Part shown: positions 26,235 to 35,645 of the stretch, piece by piece
Layout of the letters: every line of letters starts with the position of its first letter
How positions within the stretch are numbered: the first letter of the stretch is position 1
NCBI GenBank assembly: GCA_963667455.2
Contig: CAXXFR010000005.1
Coordinates: 1 to 64,000 of the forward strand
Length of the DNA stretch: 64,000 bases
Direction: 5' to 3'
Source: Bin55 sp963667455
Lineage (GTDB): Bacteria > Pseudomonadota > Gammaproteobacteria > Pseudomonadales > Azotimanducaceae
The notes under the pieces: generated by a model
What the model was told of the DNA's origin: nothing
Database searches by the model: none
What the model saw: only the letters and a program-made list of their open reading frames with translations
Position numbers and translations under genes: made by a program

Positions 26235-26774
26235 GTGTCAACATTCACCAACAAGCTATCCCGCTTGCTGCAAGGAAGCCTACTTACAGTGGCGTTGGCG
26301 TTTCTAACGCTTGGACACATTCCCAGTTTCTCCATACCAGGTACAGCTACCCAGGTTCAAGGACTCGGGCAGACTGCTTATGCGTCTGATATAGGATTTT
26401 GGGAGTGTGTGAAGAATCCTACCTCCACAAGTATATGGCGAGGGGGCGTGTGCAGACTAGCGTCAGTTGCACTAGGCGCTCTGGCTGCCGTCAAGACACT
26501 GCAAGCTATGGTGACCAAAATGGTTCTGAAGAAGACTAAGAAAGGCAAACCATTCGAGGCTCAGGAAATTACCATCACCATACCCAATGAAATTGGAGGG
26601 GTGAAAATCTGGAACCAGCCAATTACGATCACATTCAATTTCACAGAGACGCATGCCAAAATTCTCGCGGCTATAGTGGGATTCAGTGTCATGGATTTCG
26701 CTTTCAAACTCTGTATGTGCTTTGACAAGATTGGATACATTGATTATTCGGATCCTAATGAGAGATATGCATAG
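26235..26774 (+). CDS. Hypothetical secreted or membrane protein
   Basis: A 179-residue protein not recognised. It begins with a hydrophobic stretch (LLTVALAFLTLGHIPSFSI) that may be a signal or anchor; a second hydrophobic region (LASVALGALAAVKTLQAMV) and a third (ILAAIVGFSVMDFAF) follow. Between them is a lysine-rich then strand-like segment (KKTKKGKPFEAQEITITIPNEI). Four cysteines (WECV, GVCR, CMC) are present. GTG start with AGAGAGG upstream. First of three small genes inserted between ubiG and gyrA; the segment is more AT-rich by eye than its neighbours. Confidence 0.55.
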   Translation: MSTFTNKLSRLLQGSLLTVALAFLTLGHIPSFSIPGTATQVQGLGQTAYASDIGFWECVKNPTSTSIWRGGVCRLASVALGALAAVKTLQAMVTKMVLKKTKKGKPFEAQEITITIPNEIGGVKIWNQPITITFNFTETHAKILAAIVGFSVMDFAFKLCMCFDKIGYIDYSDPNERYA

Positions 26775-26969
26775 TTCATTTCGAAAGGGCGAATCATTGA
26801 CTACTCGCGATACCGGCTCAGCGATTGTTCCAATTCGCCGGCGGTATTCGAGAGCCAGGACAAGCACATCGTCGCCGACAGTTTCAAGGGGTCGACACGT
26901 CGCAGGTACATGTGGTGGCGAGACGACAGCACAGCGCCTACACCAAGAGCGGTTTAGGAAGATGCCATC

Positions 26970-27167
26970 ATGATCAAGACAGCTCACATCTTGTTCATTA
27001 GCATGACAATGGCATTGGCTTTTACTGTCTCATCTCCAGCCGAGACATATCACGGGAGACTGTTTTATGCGGTGCTGGTGTTCGTCGGTGTGTGGGCGTT
27101 CCTAGTTCTGGTGTCTGGAACAGAAAAATGGATCAAGGATAGACGCAAGTCATCTACGAGTGAATGA
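26970..27167 (+). CDS. Small hypothetical two-helix membrane protein
   Basis: A 65-residue protein with two hydrophobic helices (ILFISMTMALAFTVSS; LFYAVLVFVGVWAFLVLVSG) and a basic C-terminus KWIKDRRKSS, suggesting an inner-membrane protein with a cytosolic tail. The first helix could be a signal peptide. It overlaps the next gene by ATGA, implying coupling. The 195 bp before it hold no gene I can support. Confidence 0.45.
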   Translation: MIKTAHILFISMTMALAFTVSSPAETYHGRLFYAVLVFVGVWAFLVLVSGTEKWIKDRRKSSTSE

Positions 27168-27427
27168 AACCAGTTTGGAGGGCGGTGCTCGCTGTTGGGT
27201 GCTTCCTGATTTACTTGTTTGCATTGTACATACCCATTCAAATAGTGGTTGGGTTGGCATGGGGTACATTTTCGTTCCTCATAGGACGGAGTCAAGATGA
27301 TCTGGTGTCCACTACGAGCGTGGTAATTCTGCTTGCCCTCTCAATTCCGTTGACGTTCTTTTTTGCGTTCCTGCTATCCCGAAAGACCGTAAGGTGGGTT
27401 GATAGGAGTATGGCCAAGGAAGTGTGA
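27164..27427 (+). CDS. Small hypothetical membrane protein
   Basis: An 87-residue protein with two long hydrophobic helices (VLAVGCFLIYLFALYIPIQI and VVILLALSIPLTFFFAFLL) separated by a polar loop, with a basic end KTVRWVDRSMAKEV. It overlaps the preceding small gene by 4 nt and is followed by an imperfect hairpin. No family recognised. Confidence 0.45.
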   Translation: MKPVWRAVLAVGCFLIYLFALYIPIQIVVGLAWGTFSFLIGRSQDDLVSTTSVVILLALSIPLTFFFAFLLSRKTVRWVDRSMAKEV

Positions 27428-27446
27428 AGGGCAGGAAAGGAAGGGG

Positions 27447-27486
27447 GCACCGCACTAGAAAACCTCTAGCTGATCGGGTGCGGTGT
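27447..27486 (+). terminator. Hairpin after the small-gene cluster
   Basis: GCACCGCAC (27447-27455) pairs with GTGCGGTGT (27478-27486), one pair being G-T, with a small inner CTAG/CTAG stem in the loop. No T-run follows, so it is at best a weak terminator. The remaining ~210 bp up to gyrA contain a possible TAAAAT -10 element at 27647-27652. Confidence 0.35.
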
Positions 27487-27700
27487 CAATCGGAATTACA
27501 ATCCGTAACGGAGCACGCACCGTGAGCTAAGACACCGCTTGTCTCGACACGCCCAGTGGCCTAGTCGCGTTCGCCATCTGACAAAAGTGTCATATACACA
27601 GCCATGTGTTAGAGATGACAATTCGCAAACTGCACTTTTAGCTTGGTAAAATAGGTGTGCTCCCCGGTATCTCCCCAACCCGCTATTACTACGTTTATGC

Positions 27701-30424
27701 ATGAGTGACGAAGACACGCCGATCAGCCCAGACAACGGGGGCAACGGCGGCGACAATGTAGAGCAAGCAAGTCCTGGCCAACCTGGCTCGGACATTGTAC
27801 GAGTGTTCATAGAAGACGAGATGCGACATTCGTATCTCGGCTACGCCATGAGCGTGATCATTGGTCGCGCTCTTCCAGACATCCGAGACGGGCTCAAACC
27901 AGTCCATCGTCGCTGTCTGTTTGGGATGGATCAGCTCAACAATCGGCATGATCGACCAACTATGAAGTCCGCACGGGTAGCTGGGGAAGTGGTAGGAAAG
28001 TACCACCCGCACGGCGAAATGGCCATTTACGACACGATCGTGCACATGGCGCAGGATTTCAAAATGAGATACCCCCTGGTCGATGGGCAGGGGAATTTCG
28101 GATCGATCGACGGCGATCCTGCAGCGGCTAGCCGCTACACCGAGGTGCGAATGACCCGGTTCGCTTCGATGATGCTGGCCGACCTTGACAAAGAGACCGT
28201 AGACATGGGTCTCAACTACGACGACACCATACTCATGCCTTTGGTGTTGCCTACGCGTGTACCCAATCTCCTAGTCAATGGGGCATACGGCATTGCTGTG
28301 GCGATGGCCACCAACATCCCTCCCCACAACTTGGGAGAAGTGATCGATGCGTGCGTTGCGCTCGTGGACGATGAAAGCCTGACCGTCGATGACTTGATGG
28401 AGCACGTCAAAGGACCGGATTTCCCGACTGCCGGGATCATCAACGGCAGGGCGGGGATTGTCGAGGCCTATAGAACGGGGAGAGGCCGAATTCTTGTACG
28501 TGCTCGTGCCACGATTGAAGAAGAAAAGTCGGGACGCGAAACCATCATTGTGACGGAGATTCCGTTCCAACTGAACAAGGCGAAACTAGTCGAGAACATC
28601 GCCGATTTGGTACGTGAGAAACGCATTACGGGCATATCGGACTTGCGCGATGAATCCAGCAAGGAAGGGATGCGCATCGTGATCGAGGTCACTCGGGGCG
28701 AACCAGCCGATGTCGTACTGAACAATCTCTACACGAGCACACCGCTGCAATCAGCCGTGAGCGTGAACTGCGTTGCGTTGGACGGCGGACAGCCCAAGAC
28801 CGTCAACCTCAAGGACATGTTGATGGCTTTCGTGCAACATCGACGCGATGTTGTTGTTCGTCGTTCCATCTATCAGCTTCGAGAGGCTCGCCGACGCGCC
28901 CACACGTTGGAAGGTCAGGCCGTTGCACTGGCCGACATTGACGAAGTCGTGGAGTTGATTCGAAACTCGGAGTCACGACAGGAAGCCCAAACCAGCCTGA
29001 CAGAACGTTCGTGGCTGGTGATTGCCAATGACGATGAGCGAGAGGAACGATTGTCTCGCGTAGGTGCCATCGTGGCTCTGCTGAGCCGTTCGGATGTTGC
29101 GTTGGCTCGTAAGGAAGGACTCGATCCCGAATTGGGATTCGATTCGGAGGCGGGAACCTATCGCCTGTCCGAAGAGCAAGCGGATGCCATTCTCACGTTG
29201 CAGTTGCACCGTTTGGTGAGTCTGGAGCAAAGCAGACTGATATCCGAGTATGAAGACTTGATTCAGGAGATTCGAGAGTATCAGCAAATCTTGGATTCTG
29301 ACGAACGTCTCAACGAGGTCATCAAGGAAGAACTGGTCGAGGTCAAGGAGCAATTCGGTGATGAACGAAAGACCGAAATTCTTGAGACTCTAGTGGATCT
29401 GACGACGATCGACATGATCGTCCCCAAGACGGTAGTCGTCACGATTTCCCACGTTGGCTATGCAAAGATTCAATCGATCGACGTCTACGAGACTCAACAT
29501 CGAGGCGGAAAGGGTAAGATTGCCGCAGCGATGAAGGAAGATGACTTTGTCGAGCACCTATTGGTTGCCCACAACCACTCGACGTTGCTTTGCTTCTCCA
29601 GCAAAGGTCGTGTTTATCAACTGCCGGCGTACCAAATTCCCGAGAGCAGCCGGAACTCTCTTGGAAGACCTCTGGTCAACATGCTTCCGGCACTTGAAGA
29701 AGACGAACGCATTTCTGCGATCTTGCCGATCAAGGAGTTTTCCGAGGACTTGTTCGTCGTCATGGCGACCGAGCACGGCTACATCAAGCGCGTTGAACTG
29801 ACACAATTCCGCAGGCCTCGAAAGATGGGTTTGATAGCCATCAATCTCAATGAGAATGACCGCCTGATTGGTGCCGAAGTAACTGATGGTCAGCAGGAAA
29901 TAGTCTTGGTTCAAGATCAGTGCAGGGCTGTGAAGTTCATGGAGTCGGATGTCCGCGTCATGGGGCGGCAAGCCCGTGGTGTTAGAGGATTGCGTTTGCG
30001 CGGAGGAGCTCAGGTACTCTCGCTGGTGATCCCGCATGAAGGCGGACAGCTGCTATGCGCGACAGAGAACGGCTACGGCAAACGAACGGCTCTCTCTGAG
30101 TTTCGGCGCATTGGACGTGGCGGCTTGGGTGTGTACGCAATCGGACAGTCAGAGCGCAACGGGCGATTGACGGGTGCGATACAGGTAATGGAATCTGACG
30201 AAGTCATGTTGATCAACAATCGCGGCAAACTGATTCGAACGGCGGTTGAACAAATCCGTTCCACGGGCCGAGCGGCACAGGGTGTTCGATTGATCAAGTT
30301 GGGAGACGACGAACGATTGATTGGAATCAGTCGCATTGCCGAATCTGCGCTCAACCAAAATGACTCCGATGAGGACGACGACGCAGAAGAAGACGCGTCA
30401 GAATCAGAGAACAACGCGGAATAA
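27701..30424 (+). CDS. gyrA: DNA gyrase subunit A
   Basis: Supercoils DNA with GyrB. The 907-residue protein has a Gly/Asp-rich N-terminal extension of ~24 residues, the winged-helix and tower domains with catalytic Tyr146 in RYTEVRM, and six beta-pinwheel blades containing the GyrA-box-like QARGVRG. In the quinolone region the sequence is HPHGEMAIYD: Met107 occupies the position of E. coli Ser83 and Glu106 that of Asp82, while Asp111 (Asp87) is kept. The C-terminus is acidic (NDSDEDDDAEEDASESENN). First gene of the gyrA-serC-pheA-hisC cluster, ATG start. Confidence 0.97.
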   Translation: MSDEDTPISPDNGGNGGDNVEQASPGQPGSDIVRVFIEDEMRHSYLGYAMSVIIGRALPDIRDGLKPVHRRCLFGMDQLNNRHDRPTMKSARVAGEVVGKYHPHGEMAIYDTIVHMAQDFKMRYPLVDGQGNFGSIDGDPAAASRYTEVRMTRFASMMLADLDKETVDMGLNYDDTILMPLVLPTRVPNLLVNGAYGIAVAMATNIPPHNLGEVIDACVALVDDESLTVDDLMEHVKGPDFPTAGIINGRAGIVEAYRTGRGRILVRARATIEEEKSGRETIIVTEIPFQLNKAKLVENIADLVREKRITGISDLRDESSKEGMRIVIEVTRGEPADVVLNNLYTSTPLQSAVSVNCVALDGGQPKTVNLKDMLMAFVQHRRDVVVRRSIYQLREARRRAHTLEGQAVALADIDEVVELIRNSESRQEAQTSLTERSWLVIANDDEREERLSRVGAIVALLSRSDVALARKEGLDPELGFDSEAGTYRLSEEQADAILTLQLHRLVSLEQSRLISEYEDLIQEIREYQQILDSDERLNEVIKEELVEVKEQFGDERKTEILETLVDLTTIDMIVPKTVVVTISHVGYAKIQSIDVYETQHRGGKGKIAAAMKEDDFVEHLLVAHNHSTLLCFSSKGRVYQLPAYQIPESSRNSLGRPLVNMLPALEEDERISAILPIKEFSEDLFVVMATEHGYIKRVELTQFRRPRKMGLIAINLNENDRLIGAEVTDGQQEIVLVQDQCRAVKFMESDVRVMGRQARGVRGLRLRGGAQVLSLVIPHEGGQLLCATENGYGKRTALSEFRRIGRGGLGVYAIGQSERNGRLTGAIQVMESDEVMLINNRGKLIRTAVEQIRSTGRAAQGVRLIKLGDDERLIGISRIAESALNQNDSDEDDDAEEDASESENNAE

Positions 30425-30459
30425 GTCAACTCAGTTGGGATTCTTAGAGATCTGGCGGA

Positions 30460-31533
30460 ATGACTCGGGCCTACAACTTCTCTCCCGGACCCGCGACATT
30501 GCCGGATTCGGTCTTAGAGGAAGTTCAGCGGGATCTGCTCGACTTCCGAGGAACGGGTTGCTCAGTACTGGAAATCAGCCATCGTTCGCCCGAATTCATG
30601 GATGTGGCCAAGAGTGCTGAAGACACATTGCGCCGACTTCTCGACATCGGCGATGACTATGCGGTGCTGTTTCTGCAGGGAGGGCCGACGCTTCAATTCA
30701 CGATGGTGCCGTTGAACCTATCTGGACCCGGCGAAGTCGTCGAATACACCGACACCGGGAGGTGGTCTCAAAAGGCCTTTGAAGAGGCACATCGCCTCCG
30801 CAATGCATACGTAGTGGCTCAGTCAGATCGAACTGTTCCTGCTCAAGACACTTGGGAGCGCAGAGCAGACTCCAGATACGTGCACATAACTTCCAATGAA
30901 ACAATTGCCGGCGTACAGTTCAAAGACATTCCCAAGGACTTGGGCGCACCACTGGTTGCGGACATGTCTTCGGACTTCCTAACGAGGAAAATCGATGTGG
31001 AGGACTTCGGGATCATCTATGCAGGTGCACAAAAGAACTTCGGACCGGCGGGTCTCACCACTGTGATCGTTCGCAAGGAACTGTGTCAGAACGTAGTCGA
31101 GGGGGAGTCTGAATATCTCAACTACTCAACTCACATCGAGTACGAGTCGATGTACAACACGCCGAACACTTTCGCTTGGTACGTGGCAGACTTGGTGCTG
31201 CATTGGATCGAGCGTTCGGGAGGAGTGGCGGAAATGCAGCGTCGATCTTCGGAGCGATCTCAGCGACTCTATGACGTGATCGATTCGAGTGAGTTGTACC
31301 AGTCGGCGGTAGAACGACGTCACCGTTCCGCGGTGAATGTTTCGTTCTTCATCGAAGACGACGAGTTGGAAGCAAGATTTCTCAATCAAGCGGCAGCTGC
31401 AAACATTGTCAACATCCGAGGGCACCGACTTCTGGGTGGATTTCGGGCAAGCCTGTACAACGGACTCAGCGATGAGGCGGTTGACGCTCTGGTTGACTAC
31501 ATGATTCGATTCGAGAGAGGATTGGGCAAGTAA
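30460..31533 (+). CDS. serC: Phosphoserine aminotransferase
   Basis: PLP enzyme of serine (and often pyridoxine) synthesis. Starts TRAYNFSPGPATLP; PLP lysine in YAGAQKNFGPAGLT; substrate region MYNTPNTFAWYV; C-terminus GHRLLGGFRASLYNGLS. 357 residues. Follows gyrA by 35 bp and overlaps pheA by 1 nt (TAATG), the conserved gammaproteobacterial order. Confidence 0.96.
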   Translation: MTRAYNFSPGPATLPDSVLEEVQRDLLDFRGTGCSVLEISHRSPEFMDVAKSAEDTLRRLLDIGDDYAVLFLQGGPTLQFTMVPLNLSGPGEVVEYTDTGRWSQKAFEEAHRLRNAYVVAQSDRTVPAQDTWERRADSRYVHITSNETIAGVQFKDIPKDLGAPLVADMSSDFLTRKIDVEDFGIIYAGAQKNFGPAGLTTVIVRKELCQNVVEGESEYLNYSTHIEYESMYNTPNTFAWYVADLVLHWIERSGGVAEMQRRSSERSQRLYDVIDSSELYQSAVERRHRSAVNVSFFIEDDELEARFLNQAAAANIVNIRGHRLLGGFRASLYNGLSDEAVDALVDYMIRFERGLGK

Positions 31534-32627
31534 TGGGACAAGGTGAACTCAAGAGAATTCGCAATCAAATTGATCGCATCGATGACCAGCTATTGACCTT
31601 GTTGAACGAGCGGGCTGCTTGTGCTTCCGAAATCGCGACAGTGAAGCAGGAACTCAACACATCGGACACTCCAGTCTTCTACCAGCCAGACCGTGAGTCC
31701 TTGATCATGGCTCGATTGATCGAATCGAACAGTGGTCCATTGACCGACATGCACGTCGAGCAGTTGTTCAACGAAATTACGTCTTGTTGTCTATCGCTTG
31801 AGCAACCATTGACGATCGGCTATCTCGGGCCTGCGGGAACCTATACGCAGTCGGCAGCCATCAAACGGTTTGGGCACTTTGCAGTCACGAAGGCACATGC
31901 CTCTATCGACGAAGTGTTTCGTGAGGTCACTGCAGGTAACTGCAATTACGGAGTGGTGCCAGTCGAAAACAGTACGGAAGGGATGGTCAATCACACGCTT
32001 GACTGCCTCATTTCGTCGCAAGTCAACATTTGCGGTGAAATCGAATTGCCTATTCACCACGCCTTTATAGTGCCGCGTGGAGTCGAACCGGGCGCGATTA
32101 CTGCAATCTACTCCCATGAACAGTCGTTGGCTCAATGCCGCCAATGGCTTGACACACACTTCGTCGGAATTGAGCGTCTGTCTGTTTCCAGCAATGCGGA
32201 GGCTGCCCGTATCGTCTCGCAACGACGAGATGCCGCGGCGATAGCCGGCGAACTGGCCGCCGAGCAGTACAACCTGGTCGTGTTGCATCGAAACATTGAA
32301 GATCGAAGCGAGAACACCACGCGTTTCTTGGTGTTGGGCACTCAGGATGTAGGACCTACCGGAAACGACAAGACTTCAATCCTGGTAATGGCCGATGACG
32401 AACCCGGATCTCTCTACCATGTTCTTGCCCCGTTTCAGCAGCACAAGATCAATCTGTCCCGCATCGAAACAAGACCATCCAGTCACAGTACGTGGTCATA
32501 TGTGTTCTTCATCGACTTCGATGGGCACGAGTCCGATGAATCGATTCGACTGGCAATGAAGGAGATTGAACGCGTTTCAATCAAAATCAGATCGCTCGGT
32601 TCCTATCCAAGAGCAGCAAGGCCGTGA
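31533..32627 (+). CDS. pheA: Bifunctional chorismate mutase/prephenate dehydratase
   Basis: Converts chorismate to phenylpyruvate. Domains in order: AroQ chorismate mutase (RNQIDRIDDQLLTLLNER, 1-~90), prephenate dehydratase (GYLGPAGTYTQSAA; NYGVVPVENSTEGMV), ACT regulatory domain (~280-360, GSLYHVLAPFQQHKINLSRIETRPS), where Phe feedback is expected. 364 residues. ATG overlaps the serC stop; its stop overlaps the hisC GTG. Confidence 0.96.
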   Translation: MGQGELKRIRNQIDRIDDQLLTLLNERAACASEIATVKQELNTSDTPVFYQPDRESLIMARLIESNSGPLTDMHVEQLFNEITSCCLSLEQPLTIGYLGPAGTYTQSAAIKRFGHFAVTKAHASIDEVFREVTAGNCNYGVVPVENSTEGMVNHTLDCLISSQVNICGEIELPIHHAFIVPRGVEPGAITAIYSHEQSLAQCRQWLDTHFVGIERLSVSSNAEAARIVSQRRDAAAIAGELAAEQYNLVVLHRNIEDRSENTTRFLVLGTQDVGPTGNDKTSILVMADDEPGSLYHVLAPFQQHKINLSRIETRPSSHSTWSYVFFIDFDGHESDESIRLAMKEIERVSIKIRSLGSYPRAARP

Positions 32628-33721
32628 ACACAAACATCAATGAACGAGTTCTTGAACTGTCTCCCTACATTCCGGGCAAGTCAATCGATGAGTTGGAACG
32701 TGAATTAGGCATTGAGGACTCCATCAAACTTGCAAGCAACGAGAACCCTCGAGGTCCGAGTGCGCAAGTTCTCTCGGCAATTCAATCCCAATTCGATTCG
32801 TTAACCCGATATCCTGATCCAGATGGTCTGTTGCTCAAGCAGGAGATATCCAAACATCTCGGTGTAGAGACGGATCAGATTACGTTGGGGAAGGGATCCA
32901 ACGATGTGTTGGAACTTGCAGCTCGAGTAGCGCTATCTCCGGGAACGAATGGTGTGGTGGATGAGCACTGTTTCGTTGTCTTCCCCATTGCGATCTCAGT
33001 TGCGCACGGAAGGGTAGTTCGGGTGCCGTCCAATCAATGGACGCACGATCTTGAACGTACCCTCGAGATGATTGACGACGACACTCGCATCGTTTTCATC
33101 GCCAATCCCAATAATCCCACAGGCACGTACATCGATGAGACAACGTTGTGTCGATTTATAGAACGTGTTCCGGAATCCGTGTGGATCGTGCTTGACGAAG
33201 CCTATTTCGACTATGTGAAGGAGCACGACTATCCCGATGGCGTGACATTGGCAAGTCAATATCCAAACTTGATTGCAACTCGCACCTTCTCCAAGGCTTA
33301 CGGTCTAGCTTCGCTTCGAGTGGGTTACTCGATTTCATCCAGTTACTTCGCAGGTCTTCTCAATCGGGTGCGCCAACCGTTCAACGTGAGTAGCCTTGCG
33401 TTGTCTGCCGCTGTGGCGGCAATGAAGGATCGTGAATACTTGGACGAAAGCGTCGAACTAAACGCACAAGAGATGTCTTTCCTGCAAAATTCTCTCGATG
33501 AAATGGGGTTCTCCTATATTCCATCAGTCGCAAACTTCTTGACGATGGCGTGTGGAGGAGATGGGAACGACATGTACCAGAAACTATTGAGAATGGGTGT
33601 AATTGTCCGTCCCATTGCGAACTATGGAATGCCCAACCACCTGCGAGTCACTGTTGGAACACACGATGAGAACGTGCGGTTTCTCGATGCTTTGCAGCAT
33701 GCGAGTCAGCTCAACGATTAG
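32624..33721 (+). CDS. hisC: Histidinol-phosphate/aromatic aminotransferase
   Basis: Class I/II PLP aminotransferase of the HisC family: ELSPYIPGKSIDELERELGI at the N-terminus, ASNENPRGPS, PNNPTGTYI, and the PLP lysine in TFSKAYGLASLRVGY. 365 residues. Its place behind pheA suggests work on aromatic keto acids as well as, or rather than, imidazole acetol phosphate. GTG start overlaps the pheA stop (GTGA). The tyrA/aroA gene that usually follows is absent. Confidence 0.9.
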   Translation: MNTNINERVLELSPYIPGKSIDELERELGIEDSIKLASNENPRGPSAQVLSAIQSQFDSLTRYPDPDGLLLKQEISKHLGVETDQITLGKGSNDVLELAARVALSPGTNGVVDEHCFVVFPIAISVAHGRVVRVPSNQWTHDLERTLEMIDDDTRIVFIANPNNPTGTYIDETTLCRFIERVPESVWIVLDEAYFDYVKEHDYPDGVTLASQYPNLIATRTFSKAYGLASLRVGYSISSSYFAGLLNRVRQPFNVSSLALSAAVAAMKDREYLDESVELNAQEMSFLQNSLDEMGFSYIPSVANFLTMACGGDGNDMYQKLLRMGVIVRPIANYGMPNHLRVTVGTHDENVRFLDALQHASQLND

Positions 33722-33767
33722 TTGGGTTCCCGTTAGTTCGCGTCCCAGCTAGCTCGTAGTGCAGCAC

Positions 33768-34547
33768 ATGTCCAACGATGTTCCAGTAATCGCGATCGAC
33801 GGATTGGCCGCTTCTGGAAAGGGAACTGTTGCAAAGGCGGTTGCCAGCCGCTTGGCTTGGAATCTTCTCGACAGTGGATTGCTCTATCGCATCACAGCGT
33901 TTCTGGCAGACGAGTTCGACTTGGACATGGAAGACAGGAGCGGCATCGCCGACTTGATTAGCAAGCGAGTGTGCATCGACTACTCCAGTTCCGGTATCGA
34001 AGCACGGTCAAATAGTGAACGGGAGCAACTTAGTCGGAGCGTTGTGGTTCTCTCTGATTCCTTGCAGGGCAAGAGCGTCTATTGGAACGGTCAGGATGTC
34101 ACTGCAATCGTGCGAGGAGACAAAGTGACACGGAATGCGGCGTTGGTTGCGGCTTCGCAGAGGATTCGCAACGAACTAGTCCCCAAGCAACGTGAGCAGC
34201 GGGTCAATCCTGGACTAGTAGCCGATGGCCGCGACATGGGAACTGTGATCTTTCCTGATGCACCGCTGAAGGTTTTCCTGGATGCCTCCGATGAGGTGCG
34301 AGCGCGCCGTCGAATGGAACAGATGGGAATGGAAGACACGGCGAAGAATTTCCACGACGTGCTCAAAAACCTTAAAGATCGAGACAACCGAGACAGTTTG
34401 CGAAAGGTGGCACCCGCAGTGGCCGCGAAAGATGCGGTGACTCTGGATAGCTCCGAGTTGACTGCTCAAGAGACGGTTGATCGGGTCCTCAAACTCGCCC
34501 GCGCTCGCGGATTGACTACCAAGTATTCAAACCCCGGTCAGGACTGA
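33768..34547 (+). CDS. cmk: Cytidylate kinase
   Basis: Phosphorylates CMP and dCMP. P-loop IAIDGLAASGKGTVAKAVA; SGLLYRITAF; RNAALVAASQ; and VADGRDMGTVIFPDAPLKVFL. The ATG at 33768 fits the family start; a GTG nine bases upstream is an alternative. 259 residues, with a longer C-terminus than E. coli Cmk (227). Its last 21 bp overlap the antisense ankyrin gene. rpsA would normally follow directly. Confidence 0.95.
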   Translation: MSNDVPVIAIDGLAASGKGTVAKAVASRLAWNLLDSGLLYRITAFLADEFDLDMEDRSGIADLISKRVCIDYSSSGIEARSNSEREQLSRSVVVLSDSLQGKSVYWNGQDVTAIVRGDKVTRNAALVAASQRIRNELVPKQREQRVNPGLVADGRDMGTVIFPDAPLKVFLDASDEVRARRRMEQMGMEDTAKNFHDVLKNLKDRDNRDSLRKVAPAVAAKDAVTLDSSELTAQETVDRVLKLARARGLTTKYSNPGQD

Positions 34548-35645
34548 CAACCAATCTTCGCTACCGCGCTTTCGCTTTGCCGTTGCCAACGCGGAGACAC
34601 CGCGGTAATTTTGGTGGTGTGGATCTGCACCATGGAGAATCAGAAGCTTCATGACTTCTTGCAGTCGGTCTTTACGCTTGATTGTGGAAAGTAGAGCTGT
34701 CATAAGCGGGGTGTCGCCCTTGTCGTCAACGGCATCCACCGGTGCGCCGTTCTTGAGTAGTTCTTCGGCGATTTCCACAAATCCCGCCTTGGCGGCACAG
34801 TGTAGAGCGGTCTGTTGTTTGTGGTTGCGTACATTGACATCAGCACCTTGAGCGAGAAGCTTTCGAACTTGCGCTAGATCGCCACCACGATCTCCTCTTG
34901 AAGCGTAGACCAAAGGCGGCCAACCACCCTCTGCTTTATTGGGGTCGAAACCAATTCCGTACTCGTCTAGCACGGCATGAATGTCTGGATTTGTGACGCC
35001 GGATCGAGGAATAGCCGCGACTAACGGCTCTGCTCCCGCATCAAACAAGCGACGCAAAATGAGAACGTTTTGCTGCCATATCGCAAATCGAATCAGCCAG
35101 TACGAGTACGGGCGCGGATCAGCTCCTAGTTCCAGTAGCAGATCCAATATCTCGATACGCTGACGACTGACCGCGTAGTGCAACGCAGTCGCCGAAAGGT
35201 TGGTGACGTGTTGAGGAAACTCCCGGATCGCCAGACTTGGATCGTCCGAGAGGCAAGCGTGTACCTCGTCGTAGTTGCCCAGAAAAACGTGAGTGAAGAA
35301 ATCTACGGTTGCACCGTGGCTCAGCAAGAGTTCCGCCGTCTCTTTCCTGTTCTTGTACTCCGCTGCACAGTAGGCGGAAATGTCGACCAGCAGCGGTGTA
35401 AAGTGACAGCCACAAGCATTGATGTCTGCACCTTTCTCGATGAGATAGGCGACCATCTCCGTTCGACCCCGGTAGGCCGCCTCCCAGAGCATGGTCCGTC
35501 CGTGAGAACCAACTCGTTCAATCCAATCGGGTCGTAGTTTCAGGAGCTGATCCACCGTCTCCAAGTCTCCCTTACCGGCTGCCGCAACACCGATTTTGAG
35601 GAAATCACTAGTTTTTCCAGTTAGCTCGACCATTGACTGACTCAA
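34527..35645 (-). CDS. Ankyrin-repeat protein
   Basis: A 372-residue protein made largely of ankyrin repeats: GRTMLWEAAYRGRTEMVAYL, TALHYAVSRQRIEILDLLLE, TALHCAAKAGFVEIAEELLK and DTPLMTALLSTIKRKD are the clearest, each ending in a LGADP or KGADIN type turn. No signal peptide or membrane segment, so probably cytosolic and protein-binding. It lies antisense between cmk and rpsA, a pair normally adjacent, and overlaps the cmk 3' end; its stop codon is inside cmk. An alternative Met start (MVELTG) lies four codons in. Target unknown. Confidence 0.82.
   Translation of the reverse strand: MSQSMVELTGKTSDFLKIGVAAAGKGDLETVDQLLKLRPDWIERVGSHGRTMLWEAAYRGRTEMVAYLIEKGADINACGCHFTPLLVDISAYCAAEYKNRKETAELLLSHGATVDFFTHVFLGNYDEVHACLSDDPSLAIREFPQHVTNLSATALHYAVSRQRIEILDLLLELGADPRPYSYWLIRFAIWQQNVLILRRLFDAGAEPLVAAIPRSGVTNPDIHAVLDEYGIGFDPNKAEGGWPPLVYASRGDRGGDLAQVRKLLAQGADVNVRNHKQQTALHCAAKAGFVEIAEELLKNGAPVDAVDDKGDTPLMTALLSTIKRKDRLQEVMKLLILHGADPHHQNYRGVSALATAKRKRGSEDWLSVLTGV

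Noticed and set aside
27496..27810. 104-codon minus-strand frame overlapping the gyrA start
   Set aside because: Runs antisense into the gyrA N-terminus, composition is not protein-like and no homology is recognised.
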